In this document: positions 56,240 to 64,000 of the stretch, in pieces
How positions within the stretch are numbered: position 1 is the stretch's first letter
Layout of the letters: the number at the start of each line of letters is the position of its first letter
NCBI GenBank assembly: GCA_022225965.2
Contig: JAKJXP020000023.1
Location: 62,001-126,000 of the forward strand
Length of the DNA: 64,000 nucleotides
DNA from: Diatrype stigma
Lineage: Eukaryota > Ascomycota > Sordariomycetes > Xylariales > Diatrypaceae
Reading direction: 5' to 3'
Translations under genes and position numbers: made by a program
The notes under the pieces: model-generated
Told to the model about the DNA's origin: nothing
What the model saw: the letters and a program-made list of their open reading frames with translations, nothing else
The model's database searches: none

Positions 56240-56737
56240 GCGGTGGCTGCGTGCCGTTTGGCACCGGCAGCCCAGCCCAATGTCGGGGTAACACGACAGA
56301 CGAGACGACAGGCAAGATAGACGAGACGGGCGGGGACAGGTAGGCAGGTAGGCAGGTATCTACATACCTAAGGTATGATGTAGGTCAGGTAGCTGCCCAG
56401 ACAGAGAGATTCCAGCCCTGCCTACCCTGCCCTGCCTGCTCTACCTGTGCTGCCCGTCCCTTCTTGGGGCCCGAGTGTGCACGGCGTGGCGTATACGTAG
56501 GTAAGGTGGTAGTAGTCAAGTAGGTATGGAGGTAAGGCTTGGTAGGTAAGCTACTTCATCATGAAGCGAGGTCGTCGTCTCCCGATACGGTGCGATCGGG
56601 ACGGGATCTGTCTGTCTCTGTCTTCCAATGTCTTGGTGTCTCTCTCTACTGCCATCATCCAGGTACCTACTACCTAAGCTACCTGCCTACATACTCTTTC
56701 TCTCTCTATGTCTCGCCTTGGATTAATGGGGACCACC

Positions 56738-56990
56738 ACCACCCACCCCCCTCCCCTCCCTTCCCCTCCCCCTCCGCCTTCACCCCGCCCCCCCCCCCCC
56801 TATCCCGGGGTCCTAAAATGGCCCGAGACATGTGGACCGATCGGGTCGAAGCGAATATATGTAGATCAGAACGCGCTAGTTAGCCGATCGGGCCTCACCT
56901 TTGAGGCGGGCTGGGCTTACTTAGCGCGGTCCAATCCCCCCCAACGGCCCCCCAAAGCTAGAACCCCCCTATACCCCCCCTATACCCCCC
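56738..56990 (-). other. G-quadruplex-prone tracts on the minus strand
   Basis: The plus strand carries C-runs, including C13 at 56788-56800 and several C6-C8 runs between 56936 and 56990 separated by TATA or short loops. The minus strand therefore has multiple G-runs of six or more within 55 bp, well beyond the G3 rule for intramolecular quadruplexes. Confidence 0.6.
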
Positions 56991-57621
56991 ATCTACGCCT
57001 TCACGATCCCGTGTCCCCCGCGTGTGCATGTTTTAGGTACTAGTGCTATAATGATATGTGCATGCGTTGAGTCAGGTCCAGCTGAGTCCGGGTGGAAGTG
57101 AGTTGTGTTGCGTTTGGTATCTGATGTAAACCTTGGCAACTCACTACTAAGGAGGTACTTAGGTAGACTATATACTCACCGAGACTGACGACGTACCTAC
57201 ATACCTACTCACTTACACAGGACTTCAAGGTAGTACGCAACTATGAGCACAGACACACAGACACACACGCACGCCTTCTTTTCTTTCTCTCTCCTTGGCT
57301 ATAAACTTCCGAGAGCTTTTGGCAGTCACGATAATCAGGTTTTTGTGTTTTGTTCTTCTTCTTCTTTGGTGCCTTGGGCAACTAACTTCCGTTGGCCTTC
57401 GATCATTTCCTATACGTTGTCGTTGTCTCGACTAATTATCGAATGTCTGTCTGGACATGCGTGGCCCCCCCCCCCTCCCCTGCCCCGCACCTGGGTAGTG
57501 TGATGCATGTATTACGCATATGTATGCCATGCCCTATGGTAGGTATACCTACTAACCTGCCATCGTATGTGTGGACGTCCGGGCGTACGTCGTCGTACGT
57601 CGTACGGGGGTACAGGTGTGA

Positions 57622-59427
57622 TCAGGAGGTCTTGGGCCAGCTCCAGACATCCCGATCGCTAACCCGCCTCGTCACTCTCACCTCATCTCCGACGGCGATG
57701 TCAGCGGCGGCGGTAGCTGCTACTGCTGTTGCTTCTGCTTTCGCTTCTGCTTCTGCCACGACATCTTCATCCTCCTCACCGCCCTCATCTCCTTCTTCCT
57801 CATCCTGCTGCTGCTGCTGCTGCTGGCGCTGGCGCGCAGCTGAAGAAGCCGCAGCTGAACCGGGCGTCAGCAGGAGGAACGCGTAGCGGCCAAAGATCGG
57901 CGACCACTTATTCCCAGTGTCGACCCTCCGATCCTTCATCAGCTTCTTGAGCACAGAGCCCCTCTCGCCCTCGGCCGGCCGTCCCGTCTCGTAATCGATG
58001 TTGATCGAGACGCAGCGCGCACAGTTGGCCGTCAGTGCAAGGCGAGGCCCGTCTCTGCCCCCACTGCCACTGCGGACGAGCAGCTCGGCCCAGTAGTCCT
58101 CCTCGTACGGCTTGAGCGATGTACTACTACGGCCACGGCTACGACCGGTCCCATCATCGCTACTGCCGTCGTAGCCACTGTCATGGTCACCGTCATCACC
58201 GCCGCTATCATGTGCATGGGGATGTTCATGTTCATGGTTGTAGTCGTCGTCAACAACGATGTTGGGCCTGAAAACGATCATGTTCGTCTCCTCGCCCGGC
58301 GGGAGCCGGCTGCTGACGTCACGCAGCGAGGCGCGCGACGTCACCAGGTAGGGCGCCGCCTCGTTGAACGTCAGGAAGTCCCTGTCCCGCCGCTCTGGTC
58401 GTTGTTCCACCGTGCCGGTGCTGCCGGTAATGTACGAGGCGAGCGACGATAGCCAGCCCTGTTTCGTCGTGGCGACACCGTCGTCGTCGGCATCGTTGTT
58501 GCTCCTGCTGGGGTTGTTCGGCGAGTGCGCGAGTACGGTGCGTCTAGGTTACAGTTACACCCGCGCCGTTCTCAAGTCAGTAACTTGGCCAACTTCCAAC
58601 TAACGAACTTGCATGGCCGTGTTTGCATGAAGGGATGAGCGCCAGCCCAGGTATGTATAGTATACATGGGCGCACGCTTGCTTTCAACATCGCCTAAGGG
58701 AAGAAGTAAAGGGTGGGGTGGGGGACATGTATGGCCAAGGGCAATCACTTGGTGTAGGACCAGGAGCGCCCTGGAAACGAGGCCGTAACAGGGGCAGCAA
58801 ATTAGCTTCAAGGTGGATAAGAGCTCACCTGCTGTCGCCGATATACACCAGCACCACACGGTAGCCGAGGCGCGCCGAGAACCACGAGTCGTAGGGCTCC
58901 TCGCCCATGCGGTACGCGGTAGCAGCGGCGCCGAACAGCTTTACTTCGACAGTCTCGCGGTCCCGGGTGCTAGGCTTGAGGGGCACACGTAGAGCGGGCC
59001 TCTGCTGCTCTTCAGCTGAGAGCACCACACGATGGGGCTGTTGTTTCGTCTTCCTCTTGCCGTTCCCTTCCCGTTCTTTTTCTCTTTCCCCCTCTGCCTC
59101 TCCTAGTTCTCCCTCCTCTTGCCCCTTGGGAGTCCGGTACGTGACGACGACGTCGTCCCCGTCGATCTCCTGGTCGAACAGCGCGCACTCCGGGAAGGAG
59201 TACACCTGGACGTTGGTGTAGCGCCCCGCGTCCGCGTCGTCCACCCGAAGCAGCATGAAGCGCCGGTCATGCTCGGGTCCCTCGGGCCCGAGGCGCATCC
59301 GAGACACCGAGCAGGGCCGGAGCGACTTGATGGGGTAGATGTAGAGCTATGACGAACGTGAGACGGAAACAGATCAGATTGGTAGGTCAGGTGGATGTAT
59401 GGATGCACGCACCTCCGTGATCTTCAT
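57622..59427 (-). CDS. MOSC-domain molybdenum cofactor-binding protein (mARC-like)
   Basis: Three exons, 5' to 3': 59427-59413, 59346-58829 and 58543-57622, coding for 484 residues. The five-codon first exon MKITE joins LYIYPIKSLRPC, the family's usual start. The N-terminal beta-barrel domain covers about residues 1-190 (HDRRFMLLR, then KLFGAAATAYRMGE). The MOSC domain follows with FLTFNEAAPYLVTSRASL, MIVFRPNIVV, LTANCARCVSINIDYETG and LKKLMKDRRVD. The Cys pair in NCARC includes the expected Mo ligand. mARC proteins reduce N-hydroxylated compounds with electrons from cytochrome b5. Three family-atypical inserts stand out: a Lys/Glu stretch near residue 80-105, a His/Asp/Gly-rich loop after NIVV, and a poly-Gln/acidic segment near the C terminus. 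Intron 2 is 285 nt, the longest in the window. Confidence 0.88.
57805..57825 (-). repeat. CTG/CAG run coding poly-Gln in the MOSC gene
   Basis: Seven perfect CTG units on the plus strand read as seven CAG (Gln) codons on the coding strand, followed by an Asp/Glu-rich stretch. Confidence 0.9.
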
Positions 59428-61141
59428 TCCGCAAAATTCAATGCTCGCTTTGTACGTGGGTAGGTACGTAGTGGTTGCAGGTATATCATACGTATAGTAT
59501 AGAGGTGTAGCAATGTAGTCAACGGGTGCCCCTGAGTAGATATAAGCATGTGATTTCGATACCCGAGCTGATTCGAAGGTTTACGTTTACTCTATTTGGC
59601 CCAGAAGATAATACCAAAATTCCATCGGCCATGTAGATGGTATAGTGCAGTGCTTTATTCCGTGGGTATCTTGGGATAAGTGAGACAGATATATACGTAG
59701 GTGATTGACAATTGACTTGGCGGTGGTGACGGGTTCTATATCATCTAATAGGTACATAGCTGAACCAGGTTCCCCGCCATTCCTTTCGCATGCTTGCTAT
59801 CTTCTAACTACAGGATTCAGTATATACGCCGGACTAATAATATCATCGCTCGTTATCGCCAGTCCGTCGATAACAATGATCGCCAACCGTGTGGGGTTTG
59901 TCCGCGTAGATGGTTACCACACATAATATTACTTTTACTACTTATACGGATGGCGAAGGCGACTGTAGGATACCGAGTTTTCTATACAATGTATCACGGC
60001 ACGGCCTATTATATATTTCAGCAGTTGGTGGACAACACACTGGCCCCTGGATGCCAGTAGCTTTCCAACGGGGACGACACTTTCAAGGTCGAATTAAGGG
60101 CTGCGTATGTTTGCTGAACTTGTTCAAGATGACTGCTTAAAGCTATATAGTCTTCGGCTGCCGAGTTATGCGAAGTAGATGTTGGTTGGCTTGCTGATAC
60201 TTCGGGGCTCTCATTCCACGCGGGTCACAATGTGTGTGTGATATTCTAAGTATTCGCATTGTTGTCAATGGGTCAAACTATTGACCGTGGCTTCGTATAC
60301 ACCACTAGGGGCCTCCTGAGCCATAGGTATATGGGACTAGCTGGGGCAGTCTCCACGAGCCAGCTCTGTAAGTCAACAAAACCGAACTGATAGGAGGGTT
60401 TAGGCAAACGCACGAAGTTCATCTTAAGCATTCATTCGATGCGTTGCATAGACTCTATGCCGTTTCGAGGACTTTGAGTGCACCTCGTTGAGGCGGTCAG
60501 GGTAGAATACACCGTGCCAGTGTATGGATCTGCTTCTTTCCACCTAAACTGGGCAGACATATCCTTTCACACCCGCTGAAGCCTACAGCCGACTAGCCTG
60601 CCTGCCTCCCTGCCTGTCAGCATCGGTGATCTTGTACCTGAAACGTAGTCGTGGCAAAACCATATATATCATCGAGTTAAAGCGTGGGCACCGAAAACGG
60701 TTGGTTTTTAGCTATCGTCCATTTAGGTGAATAAGTACTTGCGGAAGACCTTGCGGCTAATTAGTCCAAAGTCAAGCGGAAGAGAGGCGCTGGGCGTTCG
60801 GGAGAACAAATCCGTCTTAGTTGAATAGCAGCCTAATCATATTACCTACCGTACGTATATCAACGTGCTCCAGGCTTAATATAACGGCGATAAGCCACTC
60901 GTGTTGTGTGGCCTGTTCATGCGCAGACGCGACCACGGCTCACCATGGAAGCTGGTGGTATCACCCCTGGACAGGACAGGATTATGGCCTCGCTACCGAA
61001 TCATTGCTTTCACCTGGGTGGATAGAATGGTCAATGGCAGACAAAATAAGGGCATATTTTCTATAGTTATTTAGTTGCTACATATTTACACGATCACCTA
61101 TGACTAGACCCGAGAACGATGTAACTTCCAGCGAGGGCGGG
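59428..61141. other. Intergenic 1.7 kb between MOSC and PL4 genes
   Basis: This holds the MOSC promoter and the 3' flank of the lyase gene. Open frames are short and carry no family signals. Confidence 0.5.
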
Positions 61142-63853
61142 TTATTTGATCTCCAGCCTCAGCGCGTCGTATTGCACATAGACAGACGGTGGCAGGACTG
61201 CGGTCTCGTAGTCGGTTGCGTTGAACGGCAGGCTCAGAATGATCTCATTCTCCCCCTCCTTCAGCGCGGCAGCGTCGAAAACGAACTTGTTGGCGACATT
61301 GTAGCATATGACGGCAGATCTCACTGCGCACGAGCTGCTTTGGTACCACCTAAATAGGGGTAGTTAGCTGCCAGCCTTCTTTCTACCTTCTCGGGTGGTT
61401 TTTTGGGCGGGGGAATATCCTTTATCCCCATCAAATACTAGGTGCATAATGATTACTACGTAGGTAAGTAAAGGAACTTACGGAATCACCCAGGGCTCGA
61501 GGTCCTTCCCGTTCACGCTGACGGTATACGCCAGGTTCGCATGCGGCTCGGACGCGTTGAAGACGTCGGTGTTGCCGGCGGCCGTCTTGGCGCCCGCGAG
61601 CTGGACGGTGAAGGTGGCCTGGGCCTTCTGCGCGAGCTGATCGGCCGCCAGGTCGAAGAGGACGGTCCAGTTGTTGACGCGGCCGTCGCCGTAGTAGGGG
61701 TCGGCGCGGAGCGCGTTGGCGTACCCGCCGAACACGCTCCAGTGCACGTAGTTCAGGTCCTGGGCCGCGTCGCTCTCGCCCACCCGGAACGTCACGCCGT
61801 CCGGGAAGTCCTCGACGAAGTCGTACACCGCCCAGTACACCCGGTACTGCTCCGGGTGCCGCGGGTGCGTCGGGTCCGGCGCGTAGCCGTGCCGGTACTC
61901 GCCGCTGCTCTTGTCGGGCGTGCCGATGCGGAACACCTCCTCGCCCGCGCTCTCCTCCCGCCACTCGATCTCCGTCACGGTCGGCTGCTCCGCCCCGCCG
62001 GCCGCCACCTCGATGCCATCCTGCACGTACTGCCCGAAGACGCCGTCGGCGTAGACCGTGAGCCGGTACGTGCCGGCCTTGACCCTGGGTATGGTCGCGC
62101 TGCCGCTGTCACCGTCGATCTCGGCCCAGTACTGGTACGCGCCCGCGTCGAGGGCGTTGTCCTGGAAGTCGACCCCGTCCTGCGCCAGCACGGCGATCGC
62201 GTTCTCGGCCCCGTCCGGCAGCGAGGCGGCCCGCAGGGTCCAGGTGCCGCGGCCAGAGGTCGGCACGTAGTTGGGAACGTGCTCGGCGATCGAGTCGTAG
62301 AAGTCCGCGTCCCATTCGGGATCGGCGTAGCTCGCCGCGTCAGCCTGGAGCGTGAGCAAGTCCGTGCCTGCTGGGAAGTGGTTGAAGTGGAAGTATCGCT
62401 GCGAGACGAGGGGCGTCAGCCGGGTCGTCAATCAGGTGATGGGCGGCAAGGTAAAGGAGAGGGGGTTAGCGGCTCACTGGACCAAAGGTGCGGTCGAACC
62501 CGTTCGTGATGTTCGGCTATCCCGGATGAATTAAGTATGTTAGCAGGAGATCATCTATACGAAGTATCTCTAAAGCCGACTTGCCGTCTGATCGCCGTGG
62601 TGGTTGGAGACTTTTGCATGGTTACCGTGAGGAGTTAGTGAGATGATAGACACGAATCACACGCCCGCCCATACGAATACTGCGTAATATGGGGTGATGG
62701 GAGAGGTAAACACGGACCCATGTAATCGTAAACAATCCCATCCACGACCAAGTCAGAGTGTAAGGGGCCGCCAAAGTACGTCTCGCGCGTGTTCATAACC
62801 ATCCACATCCCAAAGGTGGAGTTATCCGAGATTTGGGAACCATCGGCATACCTGCATCGTCACCCATGTAAGCAAGCATACTTGCGGCCCCGGCCAATTG
62901 GGAACTCACATGCCATGGGCAGTATGCTTTCTCCAAGTATCCTGGAAAGTGTACTTCGTGAAGTAGTCGGCTTCCTGCTGCACGTCTTGTATATGTCAGT
63001 ATCATCGCGTATGCATGATCCTACCCTATAGGTATGCAATAACAGCCGCATTATTATGCCAGGAGATTGGTATGAACGTACTACAAAGACGTCAGTAATG
63101 CAGAGAGTAACAATCGTGTGTTGGTGATTCTGGGATGCCGGCGCGGCATGTTGTTCCACACATACCAGGGGTCGTCCGGCGTGTTCCCCAGATACCATGT
63201 GGCATCCTGAACTACCACCTCGTTTGCCACGGCTTCATCACCAGGCAAGGGTGCATATTGTACGTCATTCGTCAGGAGGTGTGTCCAGATGTCGGAATTG
63301 GGCCGTAGGAGCGTGCGGAACTCTTGCAAGTTACGCAGAAAGGGTGTCTCCTCGTTGTGGTACGCGAGCCGCGAGAACGTGTGCAAGCCGGTCTCGCCGT
63401 CTCTCAGGAACCAGTACTGCTCCAGCACCTGGCCCGTGGCGGTGTAGGTATCCGACATCTTGATGCCCCCATAGCTGGTATTCGCGGAGTCTACCCCGGA
63501 AAAGAGCTCGTACGTTGGCTGCGTCTTCCCTGGCGTCCAGAACCCCGATGGTATGCTCGTAGCAGTTAGTATCATAACAACCACTCCTCGCCATTCCTTA
63601 AGGTTCAAGGAAGAACTCACCAGTAGCAGTCAAGATAGAAGACACCCGCTGATCCTGATCGGGCACCAAGCAGATTCTGGCCGTCCAGCTCCAATGTGAC
63701 CATGGCACCGGAGGCTTTCTCCACACTGGTATTGAGACGATCATTGTTGATGACGAGATGGGTTGCATTCTCCGTTGCGACCAGGGCAGCACATCCGCCA
63801 CCAACAAGACCGGCAAGCAGAAGCAATGTCGTAATAGAGGTCGGGAGCAGCAT
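61142..63853 (-). CDS. Secreted rhamnogalacturonan lyase, polysaccharide lyase family 4
   Basis: Eight exons, 5' to 3': 63853-63621, 63555-63162, 62977-62910, 62851-62718, 62610-62585, 62516-62478, 62398-61482 and 61349-61142. The phases fit throughout and give 672 residues. A signal peptide (LLLLAGLVGGGCAA) ends near residue 23. The catalytic domain follows (ATHLVINNDRL, YGGIKMSDTYTATGQVLEQY, FLRNLQEFRTLLRP, ADYFTKYTFQD, FGGPLHSDLVVDGIVYDY). Next come a fibronectin-III-like region (about 330-420) and a C-terminal carbohydrate-binding-like domain (GTPDKSSGE, HWSVFGGYAN, TFTVQLAGAKTAAGNTDV, VYVQYDALRLEIK). It cleaves the rhamnose-galacturonate backbone of pectin by beta-elimination outside the cell. 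Intron 5 is GC-AG (62517-62584), intron 4 has a weak GTCCGT donor, and the intron 2 borders are the least certain (tandem CAGCAG acceptor). Confidence 0.9.
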
Positions 63854-64000
63854 CGTGTTGGCAGGTCTCACAAAAGAAGCTTCACCAACGTGGCAATACA
63901 GTAGCGCTCTTGTCCCCGGGTACACAGCATACGGCCTACGACCTACCTTTATTTCATGCTTCCTACCTACCCCCCCTAGCCAGCGTCTCGGTATCTATCA
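63854..64000. promoter_or_regulatory. Start of the PL4 gene upstream region (cut by window end)
   Basis: These 147 bp precede the lyase ATG on the minus strand. No further gene is visible before the window ends. Confidence 0.45.

Larger units (their letters stand above)
54070..57621. other. Gene-poor 3.5 kb with C-rich (G4-prone) tracts and CTG repeat
   Basis: No supported gene. A 188-codon ATG frame at 54196-54762 lacks any domain and is probably 3' flank. Notable sequence: pyrimidine tracts at 55801-55900, a (CTG)9 run at 56213-56239, and C-run clusters at 56738-56805 and 56936-56990. The right end is the 3' flank of the MOSC gene. Confidence 0.5.

Noticed and set aside
61541..62509. 322-codon plus-strand frame opposite the PL4 gene
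   Set aside because: Shadow frame; the minus strand encodes conserved PL4 sequence in the same place.
17553..63853. Idea that the KduD-like gene and the rhamnogalacturonan lyase form one pectin-use cluster
   Set aside because: They are about 42 kb apart with many unrelated genes between, so only a loose metabolic link can be drawn.

Overview
The window looks like nuclear DNA of a filamentous ascomycete (Pezizomycotina, most likely a Sordariomycete; the order cannot be fixed by eye). The evidence is short introns (about 54-285 nt) with GTAAGT-like donors and CTAAC branch sites, fungal-only proteins (Rrn5-like, Ecm11, Irc3, a Vip1 kinase with a long disordered N terminus), a tRNA with an intron at the canonical position, and no operons or bacterial signals. 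Intergenic DNA is long and full of short words such as CTACCTA/TAGGTAG.

Layout. 1.7-6.9 kb: a Pol I factor Rrn5-like gene (-) divergent from a mitochondrial Irc3-type helicase (+). 9.4-12.6 kb: the five-exon peroxisomal beta-oxidation enzyme FOX2 (+), with a GC-AG first intron and two CCTCGG fatty-acid-response-type sites upstream. 13.5-15.8 kb: a membrane RBR ubiquitin ligase (-). 16.7 kb: an intron-containing tRNA-Pro(CGG). 17.5-22.6 kb: three co-directional metabolic genes: a KduD-like dehydrogenase, an organic-anion-type MFS permease and a glycerate-kinase-like (Tda10/GLYK) P-loop kinase. 23-29.4 kb: an Ecm11-domain protein (-), a five-exon GNAT acetyltransferase (-) and a five-exon 14-TM-type MFS transporter (-). 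30.2-33.4 kb: the SSU-processome WD protein Utp21 (-). 35.8-41 kb: the inositol pyrophosphate kinase Vip1/PPIP5K (+). A 309-bp MITE-like element with 53-bp terminal inverted repeats lies between the last two.

From 41 to 53.9 kb I find no convincing gene. This block ends at a 54-residue protein with three CxxC pairs (53.9 kb). After another gene-poor stretch with strong G-quadruplex potential on the minus strand come a MOSC-domain protein (-, 57.6-59.4 kb) and an eight-exon secreted rhamnogalacturonan lyase of family PL4 (-, 61.1-63.9 kb).

Most genes are unrelated housekeeping genes (rDNA transcription, rRNA processing, mitochondrial DNA, fatty-acid oxidation, signalling). The only suggestive functional group is the dehydrogenase-permease-kinase run at 17.5-22.6 kb, which would fit sugar-acid catabolism; this is inference. 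I do not see a clear defence system, secondary-metabolite cluster or large transposon. The least explained items are the small CxxC protein beside the 13-kb gene-poor block, the MITE-like element, and the RBR ligase with an apparent membrane segment between its cysteine modules. Exon joins were worked out by hand from reading frame, splice signals and family resemblance, without transcripts.
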